Below, piece by piece: positions 35,731 to 47,164 of a stretch of DNA of 64,000 bases. The stretch comes from Ottelia alismoides (lineage: Eukaryota; Streptophyta; Magnoliopsida; Alismatales; Hydrocharitaceae). The position numbers were made by a program, and so were the translations under genes. The number at the start of each line of letters is the position of its first letter. Within the stretch, counting starts at the first letter, position 1. The notes below the pieces were generated by a model. It ran no database searches and had not been told where the DNA came from. It worked only from the letters and a program-made list of their open reading frames with translations. The stretch covers positions 110,882 to 174,881 of the forward strand of contig JAZKJV010007254.1 of the NCBI GenBank assembly GCA_037367405.1, read 5' to 3'.

Positions 35731-35746
35731 ACCCCTTATACTTAAA
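35731..35746 (-). promoter_or_regulatory. Polypurine tract of element C
   Basis: Minus strand TTTAAGTATAAGGGGT immediately before the LTR. It is a weakened form of the AAGTATAGGGGGG word of the hairpin array. Confidence 0.65.
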
Positions 35747-35829
35747 CCTTGCTCGTCCCCGAGCAACTAAAATGGAATGCAAGAGTGAAATAATTTTGAG
35801 TTCCATACCAAGGTCATGAACAAAAGGTG

Positions 35830-36790
35830 AAAGTGGAGCTTGACTCGACCTTTGGATTAATTGTGTGGCGGAACCTTATTGGGATCTGAACTTAAGACCT
35901 AACAGACTTCGAGTTCCACAAGTCTTCTATTCAGGACGCCTCAACAGTCAGGTCAGAACAAATCCTCAGACACAAATTTCTGATGACTATGATTCTTACT
36001 TGTACTGTGTAAGTGAAATATAACTCTCCACATCAGAAATGACTCAGAAGTAGCCTCATCTAACAAGGTAACTCTAATTACCCGGTCCGGTAACTCTTTC
36101 CTCGAGGAGCGAGGTATTCCCTTCTAAGTTCAAGTGCGACCAGCTCAAGAGGAGGGGGTAGAGAAAAGAATGGATGGTAGCCAGTGTAGTACCTATCCCG
36201 TGATGCCTGACCAGTGTAGCCAAGTCATCCAGCTGCAGACTTCTGGCTAATATACATTCTCCGACAGGTATTTTGTTTTCTATTTGTCTTGTCTACTTTT
36301 TTTGGAGTTCTTGCATTTTTTCTTCTTTTTTTCCGAACTATATACAAGGTGCATCATATACATTAGGAGTTTTTCCTCTTGATCTAGTAGACTATCCCTC
36401 TTTTGAAGCATTATTGCAACCCACAGTGTCCCGTCCTCAGACGTCAACACCACCAGACTAGGTTGAGATGCACTACCCTCCCTAGAGGAGGATGGATGTT
36501 TCCACCCGTGTGCTACTCCAAGCTAAAGGATCCTACTTCCTCACCACATCATCAATGAAGAGCTACGTGCATGGTGCTTGTCCAAGTTAGGTCACTGTTT
36601 AAAAGAATCATGCGTGTGCACGAGATATTCTACTTAGACTAATCAAGATGACATGTGAACATAGACTTGCGGACTCAAAGAATTAAGTTACTTGACCTGA
36701 GAAATCTTAACTCCAGTTCCTATAAGGTTCCTTTGAAATTAGGCGGATTAAGGTCAAATCAAGTCCACCTCAACATCTATTCCTAACTTG
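35830..36790 (-). other. Shared gypsy 3' non-coding block, copy in C
   Basis: In inverted orientation it repeats most of 48080-49080 in B: GGAACCTTAT, GCGAGGTATTCCCTTCTAAGT, CAGTGTAGCCAAGTC, TAGTAGACTATCCCTCTTTTGAAGC and CACATGTCAT-type words. The part 36390-36780 is also in A. Confidence 0.75.
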
Positions 36791-37140
36791 GTTCAGAACC
36801 CACTAGCTTTTCACCTTGCATATGCAGATGAGAGGTGCAGATGACATGCTACGTAGATGAATGCAAGACTTCTCGTTTTTTTCAAGGATGATATGCAAGA
36901 GAAAATAAGAAGCCTTTATTTTCAATATTTTTATTTTATTTTATGGTATACAGCAATTTTTATTATTTACAACAATTTTTAGTTGATACAAGTTGTACAT
37001 AATATACATAGTATAAATTTATTTTTGGTATACATCCTATTTTACAACAAATCTTACAAGAGTATTATTTACAAAAAAATTCATTTTTTTCAATTTTTAC
37101 CCACCCCATAATTATTTCATAATATATACAAAAATACGCG

Positions 37141-37520
37141 AAAGTACGAGCTATGGGTAAAGTATATATGTATATACGCCCTCCTATACTTAGCGTGTGC
37201 TATGTCCTCAGATCACGAAAAGCGGTGAAAAAACATAGCTCGGGCTAAGTGTAGGAGAGCTAAAATTACAAAATGTATAGAAGTCGCTCTACAGCCTAAG
37301 TGCAGAAGAAGAACAAAAATGGGGCAGACGAGGGCAAGAGGGGAAATGGATGCGTGTATACATGGCGGGCATCGATCCCCCCTATACTTAGGCTCTGGTC
37401 AGCCTTAGTATAAAATTGGAGTGAGTATGAAGACCGATGTGATCTGGAGGATGTACAAAGAACAAACTCAGGTGGCTCATCCCCCCTATACTTAGGATCT
37501 TGTCATCCTAGTTATAGTCA
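37141..37520 (-). repeat. Hairpin and G-tract array of element C
   Basis: Units at 37480-37516, 37375-37415, near 37290 (worn) and 37180-37255. The last has a long stem, CCTATACTTAGCGTGTGCTATG against CATAGCTCGGGCTAAGTGTAGG. CCCCCCTATACTTAGG occurs twice on the plus strand, so the G-tract and CCTAAGTATA are on the element's strand. Confidence 0.8.
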
Positions 37521-37648
37521 TAGATGGAGATAGATGAAGTTGGGATGAGTTATTAGAGTCGTGGGAGAGAGAGCAGAATGTCCATGCATGATGGGTATAT
37601 ACAAGGGTGTGGGTCTGAATCTTTCAAGATGCTGTTGATGGCTAGAGC

Positions 37649-40257
37649 TCACTGCTGCAAGGTCTCATGCGCGGCTTGATGTGTATCTGCTGAATCTGTC
37701 TCGCGCATGAATACAATCTCCTCAACATGGACTAACTGCTCATTGGTTTCAATGAAGTGCCTCAACAGTTGTCCATTCACTAGGAATGTCGGTGCCTCAT
37801 CTGCGAGATTCGAGATCTCAAAACATCCACTATCATGCACCGTTCGGACAATGAATGGCCCCGTCCACTTGGACTTCAACTTGCATTGGAAGACTTTCAG
37901 CCTTGCATTGAACAATCATACCTTCTTTACAGGAACAAAGGTCTTTCGTCTGATATATCTATCATGCCAACGTTTAACCTTGTCCTTGTACACCAAACTA
38001 TTGTCGTATGCACGATTTCTGACTTCCACAAGTTCATTATGATCCATTTCTCTTTGCTTCTGCCCAAGGTGCGTGTTCCAGTTGACCTTCTTGATTGACC
38101 ATTCTGATTTATGCACTAACTCTGCGGGCAAATGGCACGGCTTTCCGAATACCATCCGGAATGGGGAGGTTCCTAAAGGTGTCTTGTAAGCTGTCTTATA
38201 AGCTCATAGGACTTTATCCAAGATCTGAGACCAGTCCTTCCTGTATGGGCAGACAAGCTTTTGCAATATACTTTTCACCTCCCTATTCGACACCTCAGCC
38301 AAACCATTAGTCTGTGGGTGGTAAGGACTAGCGACATGGTGTTTGATGCCGTAGTCCTTCAAGAGTTTCTTCACCTCTCGGTTTATAAAGTGGCTACCCC
38401 CGTCTGATATCAACATTTTGGGGATCCCCGAACCTAGAGATGATATGCTCTCTGATGAATTTACAGACAGTCCTACTGTATGCGGTTCGGGTTGGGATAG
38501 CCTCCACCCACCTGGATAGTAGTCTATAGCAAGAAGGATGTACTCGAATCCGTGGCTAATCGAGAATGGGCCCATGAAGTCGATTCCCCAGGCTTCAAAG
38601 ACATCACAAATGATGACAGGTTGCATCGACATCTCATCCTTGGAATCAATGGTTCCTCCCATTCTCTGGCATACTAGGCACGACTTCGCAAAGGTGATGG
38701 CATCGCGAAACAGAGTCGGCCAGTAAAAGCCACACTGAAGTACCTTCCATGCAGTCCTCTTCCCCGAAGTGGTGTCCTCCTGCCTCCAGGTTGTGGCATA
38801 AAGAAAGGACACTCTGGTATTCCTCCTGAGGAGTACACCATCTCCAGACACAATCCGGTCCTTCAAAGAAAAGGATCGGATCCTCCAAATGGTAGTGCAT
38901 AGCATCCGACTTCAGTCGGTCAATGTGGTTCTTGGGCCAATCCTCAGGAACCTTCTTGGAGATAAGATAGTTCACGATATTGGCATACCATGGGAGTGAG
39001 TCGACAACAAAAATCGACTCATCAGGGAAGGAGTCTCGAATTGGTGAATCCTCAGAAGTATTAAGATCTTCGAGACGGGAGAGATGATCGGCTACTACGT
39101 TCTTCTTTCTATGTTTATCACGAATATCCAAATCAAACTCCTGGATAAGCAAAATCCACCGAAGAAGACGCGCCTTCGCGTCCTTCTTTTACATCAAGTA
39201 TCGTAGCACCGTATGTTCAGTGAACATAATTACCTTGGATCCGATTAAGTGAGATCTGAACTTGTCCAAGGCAAACACTACCGCAAGCATCTCTTTTTCC
39301 GTAACTGTATAGTTACGTTGAGCGGTATCAAACACTTTGCTTACGTAGTGAATTGCAAATGGGACGCCATCCCTCCTTTGTCCTAACACAGCCCCAACAA
39401 CAAAATCTGATGAGCCTGTCATGATCTCAAAAGTAGAGACTAATCTTGGGCCTGTAGGATCGTGGCGTCCATGATCATTCCTTGCAGTAGCTTAGAGGCT
39501 TCAGGACATTTGTGATCGACAATAAACTCCATGTTCTTGCCTAAAAGCTCAGTTAGCCATCGAGTAATCTTAGAAAAATCTTTAATAAATCTCCGATAGA
39601 ATCCGACATGCCCGAGGAAGGACCGCAATTGTTTAATGTTGGTGGGTGGCTGGAGTCATCTGATCACGTCCACCTTGGCAGGGTCAACCTCCATTCCCCT
39701 CTTGGAGATGACGTGCCCCAACACAATGCCCTCCGTCGCCATGAAGTGACTTTTCTCCCAGGAGAGCACCAGATTAACCTCACAACAGTGTTTGAGGACT
39801 CGGTCCAGATTCCTCAGACAGGAATCGAAGGAATCGTCGTGGACCGAGAAGTCATCCATGAAGACTTCCAAGAATTCACCGACCATTTCGTCGAATACAA
39901 CAATCATGCACCTTTGAAAAGTACCTGTAGCATTGCATAACCCAAAGGGCATGTGCCTGAAAGCATGGGTACCAAAGGGGCATGTAAACGTGGTTTTTTC
40001 CTGGTCCTCTGGAGCTATGGCTAATTGATTGTAGCACGAGAACCCATCCAAGAAGCAGAAGAATTCTTTCCCCGCTAGTCTATAGGATCTGATCAATGAA
40101 CGGTAGGGGGAAATGATCCTTCTTCATCGCAGCATTCAGGCATTTGTAATCCACACAGACGCGCCACGACGTTGGCACTCGTGTCACGATTTCCTCTCCA
40201 TCCTCGTTGGTGGTCGTCTGAATTCCCGACTTTTTTGGGACAACATGAATCGGGGTC
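37649..40257 (-). pseudogene. Gypsy pol (RT, RNase H, integrase) of element C, broken
   Basis: Minus-strand frames in order. RT (40257-39656) has VPTSWRVCVDYKCLN and VFMDDFSVH. RNase H (about 39628-39189) has SDFVVGAVLGQRRDG, but MTGSSDF replaces MTDASDF of D, losing an Asp, and FTEHT replaces FTDHT. A linker follows, then integrase (38905-37649) with VCQRMGG, GIDFMGPF, LISDGGSHF and NGLAEVSNREV, and a C-terminal WTGPFIVRTV block. The integrase core Asp residues are kept. At least six stops or frameshifts separate the frames. The enzymes would make and insert the cDNA; this copy cannot. Confidence 0.85.
40253..40257. repeat. Target site duplication GGGTC, left of element B
   Basis: GGGTC occurs again at 52804-52808, just after the 3' LTR. 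Confidence 0.9.
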
Positions 40258-41457
40258 TGATGAATACCCATTCATCACTCTTTATTCTTATATTTTAGCT
40301 ACAAAAACCTTTGCAAATACATGTATATTCATGTAAATACAAATAATTACTGAAAGCATGCATTGTATAAAGTTTAATAATTAGCATGTTTTTGTGCAAA
40401 AATAAAAAAATAAAGAGACAAAAGAAAAAGAGGGAAATATTTAGAATAAATATTGAGCAACCTAATCCCAAGGGAGGGCTCAGCACGGGCCTGACCGCAT
40501 AAAAGCTAGAGTAGAGAGAGATAGGGAGCTCATGTGTGTAAATATCCCTGTGAATACAATAAATATATTTTCCTCTAAAAATAGAATAAAAGTGCTTGTA
40601 CATATTTGTATATATTTATAAATACAAAATCAAAACAAAAATTTAAAAATTAAAAAGAAAAATAAAAACATTCACATGTAGATATTCACGTTGTACATAG
40701 TCCACTTATCTATATTTATTCTAGCCTTGTAATTAAATAAATTAATTTTCATAAAAATTGTATATACTCCTTACTTTATGATGTAAATAAATAAAATAAA
40801 AATCATAAAAACAAAAACAAAATAAAAAGAATAAAATTAAAAACCAAAAATAACTTTGTAAATATACCATGTATATACATGTACATATCTATTTATTTCA
40901 TCCTTGTTTATAAATAATAAAAATAAAATAAAAATACCCTTTTATTCCTAATTTTATGATATAAATAAATAAAATATAAAATAGGGATAAAAATGTATAA
41001 AATAACTAATTAAAAATCAAAAATCAAAACCCTATATTGTATATATACCTATATATAGCACCCTAGTGTAAATACTTTATTTTTATTTCGAAAAATTAAT
41101 TAAAAATCACCAAAAAATAAAAAAATAAAATAAACATTTTTCATGTTTTGAGTTTTTAATAAATCGGCCATTTTCTATTTTTAAACTAATTTCCAAATTT
41201 TGCTGAGATGGCCTTCTCCCATTGGTCCACGGGGGATGTTGACCCCCCGGTCAACTCCCCCATGTGGACCACTTCCCTTGCGCATCTGGTGCCCGACCCG
41301 ATTTTAACCTTTTCTTCTCACTCGATCCGACAGCCTAATACCCTAACCCCGGGCCCTGATTGATCCTTGTTCATCCCAGATCCACGCCCGGGGAGGGTAT
41401 GAGGGGTCCGAGCTCCATTTTGCTCGCCCGATCAGTGTCTTCTCGGACCCCTAGGAA

Positions 41458-41464
41458 TATAAAA
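41458..41464 (+). promoter_or_regulatory. TATA box of the B 5' LTR
   Basis: TATAAAA in the GC-rich part; the counterpart is at 50423-50429 in the 3' LTR. Transcription is expected to begin about 30 bp downstream. Confidence 0.6.
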
Positions 41465-42646
41465 CCTCAACTCCGGCAGCTCTGTTCCTCATCTTTTGGA
41501 CCTCCCACTCGCAGCCAAGGACCTCCTCCGGTGAGCCTGAGTGACAGCGGTGTTCTTCGGAGTGGAAGTGAGGCTCGAGGACCTCGGGAACCTTCAGATC
41601 CGGTGGCATCGCTGCCGTGCGCCGCCGCGAGCGTGCCCAGCCTCGGGGAGCCGACGACCCCTTGCAGGCAATGACCCAGGAGCTTCAGCAGCTCCAGCCC
41701 AGTCGAACGCCTCCACCAGGTAGTCTCTTTAGCTCTTAGCTTAGCTTAGATTAGAGTTTTCCATTTCCGGTAGCCGTAGCTCCGCCGCCTCCACCCTTCG
41801 TCTCCGTCCATCCATTTTCCCATCTGACACCGCCACCACCTTCACGAGCCTCCTCCGCATCTTCTCTGCCTACCCATCCCCCCTGACTCGCCCCGGAGCA
41901 GGGACCTCGGTTCTCCCCCTCCGCCGCTCGCCGGAGAGCCTCCATATTGACGCACCTTTCACTGTTCTCGCACGCTGACGGGTCGAGGCAGTTTGCCCTC
42001 GACCCATCTTTCTTCCTGTGCAGGTTACATCGTCAGGAGAGACTCATCGGGAGGCCAATAACTCAGGCACAGGTGCTCCAGGTCTTCATCGCCGCCGAGC
42101 TCTCCAGGGCTCCCCGCCATCATCGGAGCATTCCATCAGACGCGGAAGGCCCCCACGCATCTTCTCAGCCTTCCAGCAGCCGTCGAGGAGTCCCTACGCT
42201 CGAGTTTCGAGCCGGCGAAGTTCGCCGGCCGACAGTTCTTCCAGGACCTCCTCGAAACGTCAGATCGTCCTCCCGCTCCAGATTAGATCTCGACCATTCA
42301 TCCAGGAGCTTCGCCACCGTCAGATCCGTAGGAGGGTTGATCTGGATCGAACGATCAGATGAAGAGGCACCTGTAAGTTAGAGCCTCAGATCTCCACGTG
42401 TCGTCTCCTCCTTCGTCGATCGCCCGAGGGTTTAGCCACAGTGTATGAGGACCGTCTGATCAGCTACGTGGCAAGCATCCAGCCCTCGACATTTAATAAC
42501 GGGGTATTTGCTCTTAGGCCCCTCCAGTTTCCGCATTTATTTTCTAGTCCTGTAAATACGTTTAGTAGTTCTTTTATTTTTATAAATATTGCACGAAGGA
42601 CCTGCCTTTTTATCTGATTCGCACTTATACCCCTGCCCGTAGTGGA

Positions 42647-42664
42647 CACGTGCATCGACACGTG
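42647..42664. promoter_or_regulatory. Paired G-boxes in the B 5' LTR
   Basis: CACGTG at 42647-42652 and 42659-42664, repeated in the 3' LTR at 51614-51619 and 51626-51631. They lie downstream of the TATA box. Confidence 0.5.
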
Positions 42665-43835
42665 GAATTTGGTGTATTTGCAGTTTTGGCCTTGTGTTTT
42701 TGGCTTGTTACTATTAATATTTTTAGAAATAGGAATGACAAATAGGTCCCCCTAGGCCCGAGTCACGTATATCGTGCGTGGACCGGGGGACAATTTGCAT
42801 TCCTGGCCCTATACTTCTCAAGTTTGTTCTCCAAGGGGCCCATGGCTTTATTAAATTTGCAGTTAGGTCCCTGTGCACTGTGGCTTTATTCTTATTTTTA
42901 ATAAAATAGCAAATTAACTCCAAATTCAACGAAAATTGGACACATGGCTCCTGCCATGGTGTAAAATTTTCCATGAATTTTGGAGACATTTCTGATCATT
43001 TTTGATATTTTAAAAAAATCAAAAACACGCATTTTCCTTATTGTTTATGTTAAAAATTCACAAAAAATATTAAAACACCTCTAAAATTCACAAAAAATTA
43101 GACAGTAGTTATTTTCCATTGTTTGATTTTCTGACCAATTTTGGTCATTTTTAGATATACAAAAACCTTAAAAATTACAAAACACTAAAAACCTATAAAA
43201 CTTCTAATAATTAATTAAAGACCCCAAAAATAATAATTCCAGTGGCCAAATTTTCTTTGTAGTTTTCACTATACAGGAAAATTACCTCCAGACTTTTTAG
43301 GGACTTTTAGATATTTTATCTAAGTTCCCCAAGCTTGGTTGGACATTGTTGTTGTCTTTTTGCATTGTTTTATTTTTAGAAAATTAAATAAAAATCAGAA
43401 AAATACCAAAAATTCACTAAAAAACAGCAAAAAAGATAAAAAAACATAAAAACATTTTTATTTGATTTTTTGAGTGATTTTTTATGCATTAAATAATTGT
43501 TTGGATTGGCTTGTTTCTTTGTTTTCTTTATTTCCTTTATTAATCAAAAAATCCAAAAAAATATAAAAGTTTAAAATCCGTCAAAAACACTTGTCTTTTT
43601 TTATTCTTTTTTAGACTACTTCGTAGGCCGCAAGGCCATTACGTGCTCCTTGTGTTTGACCCTGGTCGTTATAGCAGGTTAAAATAATAGCAAGACCGCT
43701 ATTTGAGTTTGAGTTGATTTTTATCTGATTTGGTGGTCTATTTTTCTCGATTTATCACCCGAGTGATAGAGGTCGCAAAGACCGCTTGAGATATACCTGA
43801 TTTACCTCGCTCGCTCGGTTTTGTGGTCATCAGAA

Positions 43836-43853
43836 TGGCGCCGTTGCCGGGGA
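43836..43853 (+). promoter_or_regulatory. tRNA-Asp primer binding site of element B
   Basis: TGGCGCCGTTGCCGGGGA three bases after the 5' LTR. This is the tRNA-Asp complement usual in Athila-type elements. Confidence 0.85.
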
Positions 43854-45238
43854 GCACTGCTTAGTAGTCAGCTTTTTCCGCGGCTTTCTTTTTCGCGGTT
43901 TTTTGTATAGATTTGTGTATATATTTTTCTGACATTTTTTATAAAATAATCTGGTCTGTGACACTTGTCTTCTTTCTTACGAGGGCTCGAGGACCGAGGA
44001 GGCGACTTTCGAGGAGCCGGCGTAACCACGGGATTCGGAGGCGGCTCCCTTCTACACGGAGCCGCAGGAGAGAGCGAGAGAGTAACTGAGTGAGAGAGGA
44101 GTAGTTTAGGTTTATTTTAGCACATTTGATTATTGTAATAATACAGGTACACTCAGACAGAGACTTGGACTTTTGGGGTATGTTTCGCCGAGCACCGGTA
44201 TGCTCGGGGGACCCTCAGGGTTTTTCGCGGCTTTTCTTCGCGGTTTTTGTTTTTCACTGCCTTTTACGGTTTTACGCGGTTTTTCTCGAGCCCCTAGCTT
44301 TAGGACTTTCTGGTTGACTGTGCCGTACTCAGTAGGATCCCCACACTTAATAGATTTCTTGTGTATATAGATCGTTAATTGGACCTACAATAAAAATCTT
44401 AATAAAATTAGCTGATTCACCACCTTCGAGCCTACGCGTCGCGAGCCTGCCCCGTCAAGTGCTACTCCTGAACTCGACCTGTCGAGAAGAGGAAGGGTGG
44501 GTCTAGACCGGACTCTCTGGATCGAAGGCTGGTGACCAGCTAGACGGTTCTTTCGAGTAGAAGTTGCCTGCTTAGGACTCGATTTTCCGCTGCACCATAT
44601 ATGTAGTTTACTTTCTGTTTTTCAATTCTGCGCGGATCATATTGCATGTAGAGTGCTGGAGACATGTACGCATTTCTGACTTTGCATGCATCATTGATTT
44701 TCGCGCATCGGCTTTTTCGTCTTCTCCCCCTATTTTTGACTTAATAATCAGGAGAACCGTAAAATTCGTTAGGCGTTGTTTTCATTGAAAAATATCTAAA
44801 AACAAAAACAATAAAATCGGGACTGCTAATCACCCTTGACCTAAAAGACACTTCACTAAAAATCTATCTTGGGGAGAGTAATCCCCTCTTTGTTTGGTTT
44901 GGATGAGCGAGAGAGTGATTCGCACCTTAGGATAGAGCCATCCGATTTTTCTCGACTGATTACCGGCTCTTTGGTATGGGACAGTCGGTTGAGAGATATC
45001 GGATTCCTATTACCTCACGTAATCGCTCTGATAGACTGAATGATCACCTAAAATAAAATCGACAAGATAATTGACCAATCCCTTTCGGTCTTCAGCTCTG
45101 TGTGCGTAGGTGAATCGGGGGTTTGCTTGTTCATCTTGTGTGATTTCCAGATCCCTTAGACCCTTCCCCATCCTCCCCTCTATCCATCGGTTTCCCACCC
45201 TCCCTCTCTTCAGTCTTCTTCTTCTCCTTTACCCCTGG
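43854..45238 (+). other. Leader of element B
   Basis: Non-coding. Its second half (44840-45110) shares GGGAGAG-AA-CCCC, GAGCGAGAGA and GACAAGATAATTG with D's leader at 56810-56945. This conserved part is a candidate packaging signal. Confidence 0.6.
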
Positions 45239-46000
45239 ATGATGGATCCCCCTCACTTCGAGTTGACTCTTGCGGCTTTTTCTTCGCTATCTGACCATCA
45301 GTCCAGTCCACCTTCTAGGGAGGTTGGATCTCCGACCCACCTCCCGCTCCCTCCCTCCATTTCATCTCACTACTCTGGGCATGCTGTGCCAGACGTCCGA
45401 GGATACCAGATAGAGCAGATGCGAGACCCGGACGATGTTGTTGCTGAGTTGAGAGCGCACTCCATTGGTGACCAGAGAGAGCAGTGGAAATCAACAGACA
45501 TATCCTATTCCAGAAGGATGGAGGAGCAGATAGCACAGGGAGTTGAGTCAGCTTTTACACTAGGTCCATTCGTCTTGGATTTGGATTACATTCAGCGACT
45601 GCCGACATTTTCAGGAGAGGCACACGAGGAGCCGTATCTTCACCTGTCCACATTCGAGGAGTTTTGCAAAGCACAGAGATATTCAGATGTCACTGCAGAG
45701 GAGCTGATGACTAGGACCTTCCCATTCACACTTCACGACAGAGCCATGAGATGGCACCGCCGATTGGGGAGGACATTCGAGACGTGGGGAGATCTACGCC
45801 GAGAGTTTCTACAGAGATACTTCCCTCCACGTAGAGCAGATTTCATGCGGTCTTTGATCACCGACTTTTCAGTTGACCCCCAGGAGCCATTGCAGGAGGC
45901 ATGGCTGAGGTTTCTTGACCTCTTAAGGAGATTTCCCGATCACGGACTTCCACTGACAGATCTGATAGAGATCTCCATGCGGGGGATGACCGCAGAGTAG
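45239..46000 (+). CDS. Gag protein of element B, 253 residues
   Basis: ATG 45239 (MMDPPHFELTLAAF) opens an intact frame; an upstream in-frame ATG at 45110 adds a hydrophobic stretch with no gag character. Residues about 115-235 are the retrotransposon gag domain: LPTFSGEAHEEPYLHLSTFE, FTLHDRAMRWHRRL, then WGDLRREFLQRYFPP and EAWLRFLDLLRRFPDHGL. It forms the capsid of the virus-like particle. No CCHC zinc knuckle follows, and the frame ends at TAG 45998-46000, so a nucleocapsid part is missing or fused elsewhere. The uninterrupted frame in an element with diverged LTRs suggests Gag has been kept. Confidence 0.8.
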   Translation: MMDPPHFELTLAAFSSLSDHQSSPPSREVGSPTHLPLPPSISSHYSGHAVPDVRGYQIEQMRDPDDVVAELRAHSIGDQREQWKSTDISYSRRMEEQIAQGVESAFTLGPFVLDLDYIQRLPTFSGEAHEEPYLHLSTFEEFCKAQRYSDVTAEELMTRTFPFTLHDRAMRWHRRLGRTFETWGDLRREFLQRYFPPRRADFMRSLITDFSVDPQEPLQEAWLRFLDLLRRFPDHGLPLTDLIEISMRGMTAE

Positions 46001-46009
46001 CTTGCACTG

Positions 46010-47013
46010 GTGATTACCACATGTGGCGGTTCACACCGCAGTTCCGACATTCACCTACTGGATACCATCTCGAGGCTACTTTTACAGAGTTCTTCTTCAC
46101 AAGATGCCTCACTCGGGACAACACATGCGGACGATGCAGTACCAGTGCGGTGTGTCGCTTTACATGATGAGACGGTTTCTACACACCAGCCCGAGGACTT
46201 GGATGATGCAGCACCACTGACAGAGGACATGACTGTGATATCAGAGGTTCGGACCCAGAGTCTTCTCGAGTTCCCGTTGATCTTCCAGCTAGAGTTCGAG
46301 TTATCCCCAGAGTTTCCAGTCGACGAGTCTTGGATATCAGATCTTCTGATATTCCAGGAACCGGAGGAGCCCCCACTACTACAGCCATTGTCTCAGACAC
46401 TTCAGATTCCAGTCTTGGAGCAGACAGCTTCCTTTCTGCAGAGATACTTCTTGGATGCAGACAGCTACCAGGACTCATCCCAGATGCCACACTCGACGAG
46501 TACTCGATTTCACCTGCTGAGAGTGTTTCCGATCTGGCGGAACACGAAACCGAGTCTTTAGATTCTTCTGATTTTGAGTCTTCTCACCTTGACGACCCTC
46601 GCGAGGATAAGCCCATTCTGGAGATATTCGATGATTTGCCTGATCTGATTCTATTCTGTTCATCGGATATCAGTCTTCTTAGAGAGTCTCCTGATCTTGA
46701 CTATACATATCTTTTTGAGACATTGATTGATGTGGAGTATACTATGACTGATCCATCCTTCTCCACGTTTGATTTCTTCGGCTCCACACTCTCACTCCAG
46801 TCTGATCCAGAGCCGATGGTTTCTTTTATGCTACCAGATCCCGATCACTTACTTCCATATCCTTGGCCGGTAGCAGACACCCGCTTGATTGCATACCTGG
46901 GTGTCTCACTTTACACTTTGGAGTTCGTCGCTGTTCTCATGCCGAGACTGCGACGACAGTACGACATTTTCCTTACCGATGCCATACTGAATCTCGATAC
47001 TGCATTATCCTAG
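46010..47013 (+). pseudogene. Acidic Ser/Asp/Glu-rich ORF region of element B, unknown function
   Basis: Two overlapping open frames. One (46010-46561) is in the gag frame beyond its TAG. The other (46330-47013) has no ATG near its start and ends at TAG after NLDTALS. Both are strongly acidic (stretches such as ESLDSSDFESSHLDDPREDK) without a recognised domain. Its place after gag corresponds to where D has nucleocapsid, protease and linker. It may be a worn remnant of the acidic linker or a lineage-specific protein read by frameshift. I cannot assign a function. Confidence 0.35.
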
Positions 47014-47164
47014 CCTTTGCGCCCAGCTAGGGGTGTAAAATCTAGCGCTTGTTGAGAGGCACCTCAACATTGTACTCTTTTGTATATACGTGTTTTGTCT
47101 TAGTTTGATCTTTCTTTCTTCCGTTTTAGTTTTCACCCCAGGTCTCGCTTAGGATTATCTTTGT

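Larger units (their letters stand above)
32342..40257 (-). mobile_element. Ty3/gypsy (Athila-like) element C, 3' part
   Basis: Its 3' LTR is 32342-35730, followed rightward by polypurine tract, shared block, hairpin array and pol, read on the minus strand. Element B starts at 40258, within the RT coding region; two bases of C survive at 52809-52810 beyond B, after which D begins. The rest of C must lie beyond the right edge. A candidate duplication CTATT is at 32337-32341, but its partner is outside. Pol is more decayed than in D. Confidence 0.85.
40258..43832 (+). repeat. 5' LTR of element B
   Basis: 3575 bp, TG...CA ends. An AT-rich start (40.3-41.2 kb) precedes a GC-rich promoter part (41.2-42.5 kb) and a further AT-rich part. 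ORFs of about 100-140 codons in the GC-rich part recur in the other LTR only because the LTRs are copies; they show no domain. Confidence 0.92.

Noticed and set aside
41360..42381. Open frames of 104-144 codons in the GC-rich part of the B LTRs, repeated at 50325-51328
   Set aside because: They recur only because the two LTRs are copies of each other; no domain, frames shift between the copies, and the composition is simple GC-rich leader sequence.
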